Assembly: GCF_004362195.1 (NCBI RefSeq)
Contig: NZ_SNWG01000001.1
Span: forward strand, 2,604,001-2,668,000
Direction of reading: 5' to 3'
DNA: 64,000 nucleotides
Origin: Microbacterium sp. BK668
GTDB taxonomy: Bacteria > Actinomycetota > Actinomycetes > Actinomycetales > Microbacteriaceae
The position numbers and the translations under genes were made by a program. Of the stretch, positions 50,795 to 59,421 are shown in pieces. The notes beneath the pieces are model-generated. The model saw only the letters and a list, made by a program, of their open reading frames with translations, made no database searches and had not been told where the DNA came from. Within the stretch, counting starts at the first letter, position 1. Every line of letters starts with the position of its first letter.

Positions 50795-52132
50795 ATGGAC
50801 AAGCAGCGTGACTTCGTCCTGCGCACGATCGAGGAGCGGGGCGTCAAGTTCGTCCGGCTCTGGTTCACCGACGTGATCGGCACGTTGAAGTCGGTGGCGA
50901 TCGCACCCGCGGAAGTCGAGGGGGCGTTCAGCGAGGGCCTGGGGTTCGACGGCTCCGCGATCGAGGGTCTGACGCGCTCGTACGAGTCCGACCTGCTCGC
51001 CCATCCCGACCCGACGACGTTCCAGACCCTGCCGTGGCGCGGCGAGATCGATCCCACTGCGCGCATGTTCTGCGACATCACGACCCCCGACGGGCAGCCC
51101 GCGGTCGCCGACCCCCGGCACGTGCTCAAGCGCGCGCTCGCGAAGGCCGCCGACGCGGGCTTCACGTTCTACACGCACCCCGAGATCGAGTTCTACCTGC
51201 TCAAGTCGTCGTCGTTCGGGGCCGACGGGCCGGAACCGGTGGACTCGGCGGGGTACTTCGACAACGTGCCCGGCGGCACGGCCCACGACTTCCGCCGCCG
51301 GTCGGTGCGGATGCTCGAGGACCTCGGCATCTCGGTCGAGTACAGCCACCACGAGGGCGGGCCGGGGCAGAACGAGATCGACCTGCGCTACGCCGACGCG
51401 CTCGCGACGGCCGACAACATCATGACGTTCCGGACGGTGATCAAAGAGGTCGCCATCGAGCAGGGCGTCTACGCGACCTTCATGCCCAAGCCCCTCAGCG
51501 GCCGGCCCGGCAGCGGCATGCACACCCACATGTCGCTGTTCGAGGGCGACACGAACGCGTTCTACGAGGAGGGCGCGCAGTATCAGCTGTCCAAGGTCGG
51601 GCGCCAGTTCATCGCGGGCCTCCTCCGCCACGCGAACGAGATCTCCGCGGTCACCAACCAGTTCGTCAACTCGTACAAGCGCCTGTGGGGCGGCGACGAG
51701 GCCCCGAGCTTCATCTGCTGGGGTCACAACAACCGCTCCGCGCTCGTGCGCGTGCCGTTGTACAAGCCGAGCAAGGGCCAGTCCTCGCGCGTCGAGTACC
51801 GCGCGCTCGATTCCGCGGCCAACCCGTACCTCGCGTACGCGCTCATGCTCGCCGCGGGCCTGAAGGGCATCGAGGAGGAGTACGAGCTCCCGCCCGAGGC
51901 GGAGGACAACGTGTGGTCGCTCACCGACACCGAGCGACGCGCTCTCGGCTACGCGCCGCTGCCCGCGAGCCTCGACCACGCGCTGGAGTACATGGAGGAG
52001 TCCGAGCTCGTCGCCGAGACCCTCGGCGAGCAGGTCTTCAACTACGTCCTGCTCAACAAGCGCAAGGAGTGGCAGGAGTACCGCACGCAGGTCACGCAGT
52101 TCGAGCTGAAGAGCAATCTCGAGATGCTCTGA
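50795..52132 (+). CDS. glnA2: Glutamine synthetase-like enzyme, GlnA2 type
   Basis: A 445-residue protein of the glutamine synthetase family, shorter than GlnA at 55290. Catalytic pieces are GFDGSAIEGL, EYSHHEGGPGQNEIDLRY, the FMPKPLSGRPGSGMHTHMSL loop and RALDSAANPYLAYA. The Tyr that is adenylylated in GlnA is replaced: the aligned segment here is EDNVWSLTD, so GlnE should not act on this enzyme. GlnA2 proteins in Streptomyces have been linked to gamma-glutamylpolyamine formation, which is a possible role here. glnE follows after 13 bases. Confidence 0.9.
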   Translation: MDKQRDFVLRTIEERGVKFVRLWFTDVIGTLKSVAIAPAEVEGAFSEGLGFDGSAIEGLTRSYESDLLAHPDPTTFQTLPWRGEIDPTARMFCDITTPDGQPAVADPRHVLKRALAKAADAGFTFYTHPEIEFYLLKSSSFGADGPEPVDSAGYFDNVPGGTAHDFRRRSVRMLEDLGISVEYSHHEGGPGQNEIDLRYADALATADNIMTFRTVIKEVAIEQGVYATFMPKPLSGRPGSGMHTHMSLFEGDTNAFYEEGAQYQLSKVGRQFIAGLLRHANEISAVTNQFVNSYKRLWGGDEAPSFICWGHNNRSALVRVPLYKPSKGQSSRVEYRALDSAANPYLAYALMLAAGLKGIEEEYELPPEAEDNVWSLTDTERRALGYAPLPASLDHALEYMEESELVAETLGEQVFNYVLLNKRKEWQEYRTQVTQFELKSNLEML

Positions 52133-52145
52133 CCCGCGGGCGACG

Positions 52146-55145
52146 ATGTCTTCGACCGAACGGTCCTCCGCCCTCACGGGGCTCGCCCGACTCGGCTTCG
52201 GCGATCTCGGCGAGGCAGAGAAGCTCCTCGGAGAGCTGCAGGAGACGCTCGGCGCCGACCGCGGCGTGCTCACCGAGAACGTGCCGCTCGCCGCGGATCC
52301 GGATGCCGCGCTCGGCGCCCTCGCCCGCGTGGTGCGCCGCGATGCAGGACCGGTCCAGGAGCTCCGGCGCGACCGCCAGGGCTGGCGGGCGCTCTGGGCC
52401 CTGCTGGGTGCGTCGTCGGGCTTCGGCGACTTCTATCTGCGTCACCCCGAGGAGCTCCCGCAGCTGGTGGGGGCTGGGCTCGCGCTGCCGTCGCCGGACG
52501 AACTGCGTACGCGCCTGCTCCATGCGGTGGGGGCCGTCGACGGCTTCGCCGCCGAGAGCGACGAGCGAGCCTGGATCGCGCTGCGGGTCCGCTACCGCAC
52601 GCTGCTCGCCCGCATCGCCGCTTTCGATCTGCTCAGCGACGATCCCGTCGAGCGGGTGCCGTCGGTGGCGGCGATCCTGGCGGATGCCGCGGGCGCGGCG
52701 CTCGAGGCATCCCTCTGCGTCGCCCGCACCAAGGTGTCGGGCGGGACCGCGCCCGGCCTCTTCCCGCGGGAACAGGTGGCGGGTACGCGGCTCGCGATCA
52801 TCGGCATGGGCAAGACGGGGGCCCGCGAGCTCAACTACGTCAGCGACGTGGACGTGATCTTCGTCGCCGGCGCGCGCGACGAGCTGCTGGACGAGGTGGG
52901 CGAGAGCCGGGTGGTCGACATCGCAACCCGGCTCGCGGTACAGACGATGCGCGGCGTGTCGGGCGCCGAGATCGAGCCCGCACTGTGGGAGGTCGACGCG
53001 AACCTGCGCCCCGAAGGCAAGCAGGGCGCACTGGTCCGCACGCTCGACTCGCACCTGTCGTACTACGACCGCTGGGCCAAGAGCTGGGAGTTCCAGGCGC
53101 TCCTCAAGGCGCGCCCGATCGCGGGCGACCCCGAGCTCGGCGACGCGTACGTACGCGCGATGCAGCCCAAGGTGTGGACCAGCGCCGCGCGCGAGAACTT
53201 CGTCGACAGCGTCCAGCGCATGCGCGAGCGCGTCACGGAGCACATCCCGCCGGCAGAGCTCGCGCATCAGATCAAGCTCGGCCCGGGCGGCATCCGCGAC
53301 GTCGAGTTCACCGTCCAGCTGCTCCAGCTCGTGCACGGGCTGAGCGACGAGGGCATCCGCCAGCGCGGGACCCTCGACGCACTGGAGGCCCTTGTCACCG
53401 AGGGCTACATCGGCCGCCCCGAGGCCGCGGCCTTCTCCCGGGACTACCGTATTCTCCGCGTCCTCGAGCATCGCATGCAGCTGCGGGGTCTGCGCCGAAC
53501 CCACCTCATGCCCTCCCGTCCCGACGAGCTTCGCGCGCTCGCGCGCGCGTCCAAGCTCGCCGGCTCCGGACCGGGCATCTGGGAGCTCTGGGAGTCGGTG
53601 AAGCGCGAAGTGCGCGACATCCACGTCCGGCTGTTCTATCGTCCGCTCCTGTCGGCCGTCGCCTCACTGCCGCCTGAGGAGCGCACGCTGTCGACCGAGC
53701 AGGCGCACGACCGCCTCGCCGCGATCGGATTCACCGATCCCGCAGGCGCTCTGCGTCACATCGCCGCGCTGACGAGCGGCCTCAGCCGCAAGGCGACGAT
53801 TCAGCGTCACCTCATGCCCGTCATGATCCGATGGTTCGCCGACGGCGCAGACCCCGAGTACGGCCTCCTGGCCTTCCGTAGGATCAGTGAGCGCCTCGGA
53901 GACAGCCCGTGGTTCCTGCGCATGCTGCGCGACTCGTCGGCGGCGGCCGAGAGCCTCACCCGCGTGCTGTCGGGTTCCCGCTATGTCGGCGAGCTCATGG
54001 AGTGGATCCCGGAGTCGGCTGCGTGGCTCGACGACGACGAGCTCCTCGCGCCGCGCACGGGCCGCGCGCTGCAGGAGGAGGCCCGCGCTATCCAGGCCCG
54101 TCACTCGTCGATCGATGACGCGATGCGGTCGGTCCGCGGCCTCCGCCGCCGCGAGCTCCTGCGGACGGCGATGGCGGCGATCCTCGGCAGCATCACCGTC
54201 GAGGAGCTGGCCGAGGCTCTGACGACGATCACGGAGGTGACGATCCAGGCGACGCTGCGCGCGGTGCGGCGCGAGATCGTGCCGCCCGAGGACGCGTCGC
54301 TGGACTTCTCGGTCATCGCCATGGGCCGCTTCGGCGGACGAGAGCTCGGCTTCGGCTCGGACGCCGACATCATGTACGTGTACCGGCCCAACGACGTCGA
54401 TCCGCAACGGGCCCACGAGCTGTCGCTGAAGCTCGTCGCGGCGCTGCGCAAGCACTCCGAGGACCACCGGGCGCCGCTCGAACTGGATGCCGATCTGCGC
54501 CCCGAGGGGCGCAACGGCCCGCTCGCGCGATCCCTCGAGTCCTACGCCGCGTACTACCAGCGCTGGTCCCTGTCGTGGGAAGCGCAGGCCCTGCTGCGGG
54601 CGCGCGGGGTGGCGGGGAGTGTGAAGCTCATCGGGGACTTCATCCAGCTCGCCGACCAGGTGAGGTACCCGGCATCCGTCGACCCGCAGGGCCTGCGCGA
54701 GATCAAGCGCATCAAGGCCCGCGTCGAGAACGAGCGACTCCCGCAGGGGGTCGATCCGGCCCGCCATCTCAAGCTCGGACCTGGCTCTCTCAGCGACGTC
54801 GAGTGGCTCGTTCAGCTGCTGCAGCTCGAGCACGCGCATCGGGTGCCGGCGCTGCGGACGACCTCCACGATGAAGGCGCTGCGGGCGGCGCAGGAGGCCG
54901 GTCTCGTGCCCGATTCGGCGAGCGACCGGCTGGCGGCGGCATGGCGGCTCGCGAGCCGCCTGAGATCGGCCAACACGCTGCTGTCCGGCCAGACGAGCGA
55001 CGTGCTGCCCGCCGACCGGCAGCGGCTCGACGGCATCGGGCGGCTGCTGGAGTACCCGCCGCGCTCGGCGACGCAGGTGGAGGAGGACTACCTCGGCACC
55101 ACCCGCAGGGCCCGCCGCGTCTTCGAGAAGCTCTTCTACGGATGA
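52146..55145 (+). CDS. glnE: Glutamine synthetase adenylyltransferase/deadenylylase
   Basis: GlnE switches glutamine synthetase activity by adding or removing AMP. The 999-residue protein has two nucleotidyltransferase domains, each with a G-x-G...D-x-D pattern: GMGKTGARELNYVSDVDVIF in the N-terminal half and AMGRFGGRELGFGSDADIMY in the C-terminal half, linked by helical domains. The length is that of the bifunctional enzyme. The ATG follows the glnA2 stop by 13 bases. Its target is most likely the GlnA encoded convergently beyond it. Confidence 0.95.
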   Translation: MSSTERSSALTGLARLGFGDLGEAEKLLGELQETLGADRGVLTENVPLAADPDAALGALARVVRRDAGPVQELRRDRQGWRALWALLGASSGFGDFYLRHPEELPQLVGAGLALPSPDELRTRLLHAVGAVDGFAAESDERAWIALRVRYRTLLARIAAFDLLSDDPVERVPSVAAILADAAGAALEASLCVARTKVSGGTAPGLFPREQVAGTRLAIIGMGKTGARELNYVSDVDVIFVAGARDELLDEVGESRVVDIATRLAVQTMRGVSGAEIEPALWEVDANLRPEGKQGALVRTLDSHLSYYDRWAKSWEFQALLKARPIAGDPELGDAYVRAMQPKVWTSAARENFVDSVQRMRERVTEHIPPAELAHQIKLGPGGIRDVEFTVQLLQLVHGLSDEGIRQRGTLDALEALVTEGYIGRPEAAAFSRDYRILRVLEHRMQLRGLRRTHLMPSRPDELRALARASKLAGSGPGIWELWESVKREVRDIHVRLFYRPLLSAVASLPPEERTLSTEQAHDRLAAIGFTDPAGALRHIAALTSGLSRKATIQRHLMPVMIRWFADGADPEYGLLAFRRISERLGDSPWFLRMLRDSSAAAESLTRVLSGSRYVGELMEWIPESAAWLDDDELLAPRTGRALQEEARAIQARHSSIDDAMRSVRGLRRRELLRTAMAAILGSITVEELAEALTTITEVTIQATLRAVRREIVPPEDASLDFSVIAMGRFGGRELGFGSDADIMYVYRPNDVDPQRAHELSLKLVAALRKHSEDHRAPLELDADLRPEGRNGPLARSLESYAAYYQRWSLSWEAQALLRARGVAGSVKLIGDFIQLADQVRYPASVDPQGLREIKRIKARVENERLPQGVDPARHLKLGPGSLSDVEWLVQLLQLEHAHRVPALRTTSTMKALRAAQEAGLVPDSASDRLAAAWRLASRLRSANTLLSGQTSDVLPADRQRLDGIGRLLEYPPRSATQVEEDYLGTTRRARRVFEKLFYG

Positions 55146-55243
55146 CGCGCGCCGCCGCCTGATCCTGGCGCGCGGCTCGCGGCATCCACCGCGTGGACCG
55201 GTTCCCGGCGCGAGTCCGCGTCTCCGTCCCATCGAAGACGAGA

Positions 55244-55267
55244 GAGCCCCGGGAATCCCCGGGGCTC
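55244..55267. terminator. Terminator between glnE and glnA
   Basis: A 10-bp stem (GAGCCCCGGG at 55244-55253 with 55258-55267) with an AATC loop lies between the convergent glnE and glnA genes, 22 bases from the glnA stop. Confidence 0.75.
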
Positions 55268-55289
55268 CTCGTCACTGCCAGCGGTCAGG

Positions 55290-56714
55290 TCACACGCCGA
55301 AGTACAGCTCGTACTCGAACGGGTGCGGACGCTGCGCGAGCGGCTTGATCTCGTTCTCGACCTTGTACTCGATCCAGGTGTCGATGAGCTCCTGCGTGAA
55401 GACGCCGCCCTCCAGGAGGAACGCGTGGTCGGCCGCGAGGGCGTCGAGCGAGTCCTGCAGCGAGTTCGGCACCTGAGGGATGCCCTTCGCCTCCTCGGGC
55501 GGAAGCTCGTAGAGGTCCTTGTCGACCGGCTCGTGCGGCTCGATGCGGTTCTTGATGCCGTCCAGGCCGGCCATGAGCTGCGCCGCGAACGCGAGGTAGG
55601 GGTTGCCCGAGGCATCCGGAGCACGGAACTCGATGCGCTTCGCCTTGGGGTTGGAGCCCGTGATCGGGATGCGGATCGCCGCCGACCGGTTGCCCGCCGA
55701 GTAGACCAGGTTGACCGGCGCCTCGAAGCCCTTGACGAGACGGTGGTAGCTGTTGAGGGTCGGGTTCGTGAAGGCGAGGACGGCCGGCGCGTGGGCCAGG
55801 ATCCCGCCGATGTACCAGCGGGCGATGTCGGAGAGGCCGCCGTAGCCCTTCTCGTCGTAGAAGAGCGGCTGGTTGCCGTTCCACAGCGACTGGTGCGTGT
55901 GCATGCCCGAGCCGTTGTCGCCGAAGAGCGGCTTCGGCATGAACGTGGCGGTCTTGCCCCACTGCTCGGCCGTGTTCTTGACGATGTACTTGAACTTCAG
56001 GATGTCGTCCGCCGCGTGGACCATCGTGTCGAAGCGGTAGTTGATCTCGGCCTGGCCGCCCGTGCCGACCTCGTGGTGCGCCCGCTCGAGGACGAGACCG
56101 GCCTCGATGAGCTTCAGGCTGATGTCGTCACGCAGATCCGCCTGCTTGTCGACGGGGGAGACGGGGAAGTAGCCGCCCTTGTACGGGGTCTTGTTGGCGA
56201 GGTTGCCGCCCTCCTCGACGCGGCCGGTGTTCCACGCGCCCTCTTCGGAGTCGACCGAGTAGAAGCTCGAGTTCTGCTTCACCTCGTAGCGGACGTCGTC
56301 GAAGATGTAGAACTCGGCCTCGGGGGCGAAGAACGCCGTGTCGGCGATGCCGGTGGACGCGAGGTACTTCTCAGCCTTCTTGGCGACCTGACGCGGGTCC
56401 TTGGCGTAGATCTCGCCGTTGCGGGGGTTGTAGATGTCGAAGACCATGATGAGCGTCTTCGCGTCGCGGAAGGGATCCAGGTACGCCGTCGACACGTCGG
56501 GGATCAGCTGCATGTCGGACTCGTGGATGTTCGCGAAGCCACGGATCGAGGAGCCGTCGAACAGCTGCCCGACGGTGAAGAACTCCTCGTCGACCGTTGC
56601 TGCCGGGATGTTGAAGTGCTGCTGCACACCAGGAAGGTCCGTGAAGCGGATGTCGAGGAATTTGACGTCCTCGTCCTGGATGAACTTGAGCACCTCGGAA
56701 GAATCTTTGAACAT
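55290..56714 (-). CDS. glnA: Glutamine synthetase type I
   Basis: The main ammonium-assimilating glutamine synthetase: ATP-dependent formation of glutamine from glutamate and ammonia. The 474-residue protein has [29 protein letters not shown], the [16 protein letters not shown] segment and NRSAAIRIP. Tyr402 in [11 protein letters not shown] is the expected adenylylation site for GlnE. The promoter carries a GlnR-type operator overlapping its -35 box. It is convergent with glnE and divergent from an RDD gene. Confidence 0.97.
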   Translation of the reverse strand: MFKDSSEVLKFIQDEDVKFLDIRFTDLPGVQQHFNIPAATVDEEFFTVGQLFDGSSIRGFANIHESDMQLIPDVSTAYLDPFRDAKTLIMVFDIYNPRNGEIYAKDPRQVAKKAEKYLASTGIADTAFFAPEAEFYIFDDVRYEVKQNSSFYSVDSEEGAWNTGRVEEGGNLANKTPYKGGYFPVSPVDKQADLRDDISLKLIEAGLVLERAHHEVGTGGQAEINYRFDTMVHAADDILKFKYIVKNTAEQWGKTATFMPKPLFGDNGSGMHTHQSLWNGNQPLFYDEKGYGGLSDIARWYIGGILAHAPAVLAFTNPTLNSYHRLVKGFEAPVNLVYSAGNRSAAIRIPITGSNPKAKRIEFRAPDASGNPYLAFAAQLMAGLDGIKNRIEPHEPVDKDLYELPPEEAKGIPQVPNSLQDSLDALAADHAFLLEGGVFTQELIDTWIEYKVENEIKPLAQRPHPFEYELYFGV

Positions 56715-56771
56715 TGAGGCTCCAGAGGTAGCGCATCGGGAAGTGCGACCCGTTCGCGCGGGTCCTCCTGC

Positions 56772-56825
56772 ACGGTACCGGCGGGGGATTGCCCGTCAAT
56801 GACACCATTGTTTCGGGCATGTTAC
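56772..56825 (-). promoter_or_regulatory. glnA promoter with GlnR-type operator
   Basis: On the minus strand GTAAC (56825-56821), six bases, GAAAC (56814-56810), six bases and GTCAT (56803-56799) match the actinobacterial GlnR pattern gTnAC-n6-GaAAC-n6-gTnAC. They run directly into the -35 box TTGACG (56799-56794), and the -10 box TACCGT is at 56777-56772 with a 16-base spacer. The position suits a nitrogen regulator acting at the glnA promoter. Confidence 0.7.
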
Positions 56826-56836
56826 GCCCGGCTGAG

Positions 56837-56842
56837 TACGCT
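56837..56842 (+). promoter_or_regulatory. -10 box for the RDD gene
   Basis: TACGCT ends six bases before the GTG at 56849 and lies 12 bases from the glnA operator on the other strand, so the nitrogen regulator could also affect this gene. Confidence 0.45.
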
Positions 56843-56848
56843 GAGGGG

Positions 56849-57241
56849 GTGACGGAGACGAGCCAGCGGTATCCCGGAGAGCGTCTCGGGCTGCCTGAGC
56901 AAGGCAGCGGATCGATCGCGCGGCTCGGTCGCCGCGTCGGTGCGCTGTTCATCGACTACGGCGCCGCGTACCTCATCTCCGGCTTCTGGGGATGGGATCC
57001 GCTCGCCATCCTCACGATCTTCGCCATCATCCAGATCGCGTTCATCCCGACGCTGCAGGGGAGCCCCGGTCACCGGATCTTCGGCCTGCGCCTCGTGCGA
57101 CTGGACGGAGCGTGGGCGGGGCTCTGGCGGCCGATCATCCGCACGCTCCTGCTCGTGATCGTGATCCCCGCCGTCATCTGGGATCCCGATCAGCGCGGCC
57201 TGCACGACAAGGCCGCGGGAACGGTGCTGCTGCGCGCCTGA
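56849..57241 (+). CDS. RDD family membrane protein
   Basis: A 130-residue protein with three hydrophobic segments and the RDD pattern: RLGRRVGALFIDYGAAYL in helix 1 and the SPGHRIFGLRLVRLDG region near the middle, ending in DQRGLHDKAAGTVL. RDD proteins are small membrane proteins of uncertain function, some linked to ion or Na+/H+ exchange. GTG at 56849 is preferred over the ATG at 56819, since a TACGCT box lies six bases before it and the divergent operator would otherwise be coding. Confidence 0.85.
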   Translation: MTETSQRYPGERLGLPEQGSGSIARLGRRVGALFIDYGAAYLISGFWGWDPLAILTIFAIIQIAFIPTLQGSPGHRIFGLRLVRLDGAWAGLWRPIIRTLLLVIVIPAVIWDPDQRGLHDKAAGTVLLRA

Positions 57242-57255
57242 TCCCGCAGCCGCTC

Positions 57256-57966
57256 TCAGCGCGGACGCGGGGCGCGCACCCTCGTCGGGTCGATGCCCTT
57301 CGGGATCGGCAGCGACGCGAGCGACTGCGACACGGAGTCGACGCGCTTGATGACGGCGGCCTGCGTCGCGCGGTCGATCTTCTTGGGCAGAGCCTTGATC
57401 GTCGACGCGAGCTTGTCGATGGGGACCTCGTCCTCGCCGTGGCCGAGGTACAGCACGGTGATCGGAACACCCGACGCGACACGGGTGACCTTCGAACGCT
57501 CCTCGTTGACGAGGCGGGTGAGGCGACCGCGGGCCCCTTCGCCGACGATCACCACGCCGCCGCGCCCGATCACGCGGTAGACCGCTTCCTGCGTCTTCGG
57601 GTTGACGCCGACCGGCATGTCGCTGGCTGTCCAATTGCGCCCGAGCGACGTCGACAGCACGTGACCGGCGGCGCCCGGCATCCCATCGATCTGGCGATAC
57701 ATCGCCTTGGTCGAGAGCCGGGTCATCGTGATGAGCGAGAGCAGGATGCCGAGCATGACGCCCGTGACCGTCCACAGTGCGATGCTCCACCAGACCACGG
57801 GCGGGATGAGGAACCCGACGGCGACTCCCGCGCCGATCGAGAGCACGAAGATGCCCACGAGGAGCCAGGGAAGCCAGCGGAAGGCCTTGTGAGTGTAGGT
57901 GTAGAGGGTGCGCAGCTGCCGGAAGAAGTTGGGTCGCTTCTCGGGCGCGGTCGAACGGCCGGACAT
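57256..57966 (-). CDS. DUF4191 family membrane protein
   Basis: A 236-residue protein with two hydrophobic helices (about 35-58 and 60-85) after a basic N-terminus, followed by a soluble domain with RVVGRGGVVIVGEGARGRL-like sequence and a C-terminal Lys/Arg-rich end. This is the actinobacterial DUF4191 family of unknown function. A TAGGCT box lies six bases before its ATG. It is convergent with the RDD gene, 14 bases apart. Confidence 0.88.
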   Translation of the reverse strand: MSGRSTAPEKRPNFFRQLRTLYTYTHKAFRWLPWLLVGIFVLSIGAGVAVGFLIPPVVWWSIALWTVTGVMLGILLSLITMTRLSTKAMYRQIDGMPGAAGHVLSTSLGRNWTASDMPVGVNPKTQEAVYRVIGRGGVVIVGEGARGRLTRLVNEERSKVTRVASGVPITVLYLGHGEDEVPIDKLASTIKALPKKIDRATQAAVIKRVDSVSQSLASLPIPKGIDPTRVRAPRPR

Positions 57967-57972
57967 GCTTCC

Positions 57973-57978
57973 AGCCTA
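57973..57978 (-). promoter_or_regulatory. -10 box for the DUF4191 gene
   Basis: TAGGCT on the minus strand ends six bases before the ATG at 57966. Confidence 0.5.
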
Positions 57979-58089
57979 CCTTTCGGCCGCCCGTCGGACC
58001 GCTCCTCCCCAGGCCCGCACGCACGCCTCCCTCTCCACCGCGGCCGCCGCCGATCGGCGCGCGCCGTGCAAGCCCCTCAGGGTGGAGAG

Positions 58090-59409
58090 GTGGCTCCCGA
58101 CGACCCGCTCCTCACCGCCTACCGGGTGATCCGCCGGCTCGACTCTCCGGCCGACACGCCGTGGCCGGGACTGCTCGCACAGGACGCGAGCGGGCCGGTG
58201 CTCCTCGTCGACGTGCCCGACCTCGGCGAGAACTGGCCCGCATGGCGGGCCGCGGCAGACGGCCATCTGCTCGCACCCTTCGATCTCGTGCGGCGCGCGC
58301 AGGGCCACTTCGCCGCCTTCCGTCCGTGCGGAGAGAGGCTGGCGGACTTCCTGGCGCGACGCAGCGATGCGGCGCTGACCGACGGCGAGTGCCTGACACT
58401 CGCGGTGAGCGGGCTGCGAGGTCTCGCCGAGACGAGGACCCTCCAGGCGGACGATGCGATCGGAACGTGGTGGCTCAGCAGCGACGGCCGCCCCGTCTTC
58501 GCCTTCCGGAGTGAGGGGGAGCATGTCGGCGAGGCCACGCGTGTGCTGCTCGAGGAGGTGACCGCGGCCGCGTCTTCGCGCCTGGCTGCCGTGCTCGCCG
58601 AGGCGATCGAGGTCGCCGAAGAGCCGGCGCGGCTGGCCCGCTCGCTGACCCGCCTCGAGGATGCGATGTTCGCGGTCGCGGCGCCCGAGCCGCTTGCGAC
58701 GACCGTCTTCGCCCCGCGTCGGGCGCGCGCGGCCGCCGCCGTCGATCCCGTCGCTCACGACGTGCCGGCGTCCGAGCCGTCGCTGCTGTCGAGGCTCGTG
58801 GGCATGGTCGACGCCGACCTCGCCGACGCCCTCTCGCGGGCGACGACCGGGCTCTGGCGCCGCGTGCGGGCGGAGCGACCCCCGAGCCGCAGACGGCCGA
58901 TCCTCGTGGGCGGGATCATCGCCTGCGCGGTCCTGGCCGGCGGCCTGCTGTGGCCGGCGGGCGGACCGGCGACCGCCGAGGGAGGGACGGCGGATCCGAC
59001 GCCCGCCCCCGGGGCCTCGTCGGTGTCCGACGAGCCCGCGGCGGCGGATCGCGCGGCGGTCGCCGACCCCGCCGCGGGGGTCGACGCCGAGGCGACCGCC
59101 GGGCCGCCGGTCTCTCCGCCGGCCGGCCTCGAGGCGACGCTCGACGCGCTGCTGACCGCCCGCGCGTCATGCGACGACGCATGTCGCGCCGCTCTGCAGG
59201 AGGACCCGTCCGCGGTGCTGGCGGCCGGTGTCGTGGATCTCCCCGCGACCGAGCGCCGGATCACCCTGCTCGACGAGTTCGGCGGCGCGGCGGTACTCAG
59301 GGTGGACGCCGTCGCCGGCGAAGCCGCCTCTCAGCTGGTCGTCATCGTGCGCACAGATACGTCGTGGGTGCTCCGCGACGTGCACGACGTCGTGGAGCAC
59401 CCACGATGA
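58090..59409 (+). CDS. Membrane protein with a degenerate kinase-like N-terminus (unknown)
   Basis: I recognise no named family. The 439-residue protein has an N-terminal soluble region (about 1-200) whose pattern (GHFAAFRPCGERLADFLARR, then LTLAVSGLRGLAETR, then WWLSSDGRPVFAFR) resembles the middle of a protein kinase fold but lacks the catalytic HRD and DFG motifs, so it may be a pseudokinase; this is inference. A single membrane helix at about 270-290 (ILVGGIIACAVLAGGLLW) is followed by an Ala/Pro/Asp-rich extracellular stretch with a Cys pair (CDDAC) and a final domain of about 90 residues. The GTG start is tentative. It is convergent with the lipoyl E2 gene, with 12 bases between. Confidence 0.65.
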   Translation: MAPDDPLLTAYRVIRRLDSPADTPWPGLLAQDASGPVLLVDVPDLGENWPAWRAAADGHLLAPFDLVRRAQGHFAAFRPCGERLADFLARRSDAALTDGECLTLAVSGLRGLAETRTLQADDAIGTWWLSSDGRPVFAFRSEGEHVGEATRVLLEEVTAAASSRLAAVLAEAIEVAEEPARLARSLTRLEDAMFAVAAPEPLATTVFAPRRARAAAAVDPVAHDVPASEPSLLSRLVGMVDADLADALSRATTGLWRRVRAERPPSRRRPILVGGIIACAVLAGGLLWPAGGPATAEGGTADPTPAPGASSVSDEPAAADRAAVADPAAGVDAEATAGPPVSPPAGLEATLDALLTARASCDDACRAALQEDPSAVLAAGVVDLPATERRITLLDEFGGAAVLRVDAVAGEAASQLVVIVRTDTSWVLRDVHDVVEHPR

Positions 59410-59421
59410 TCCGGTTCGAGC

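Noticed and set aside
50525..52273. Minus-strand 582-codon frame opposite glnA2
   Set aside because: Antisense shadow with Arg/Val/Asp-rich composition and no motif.
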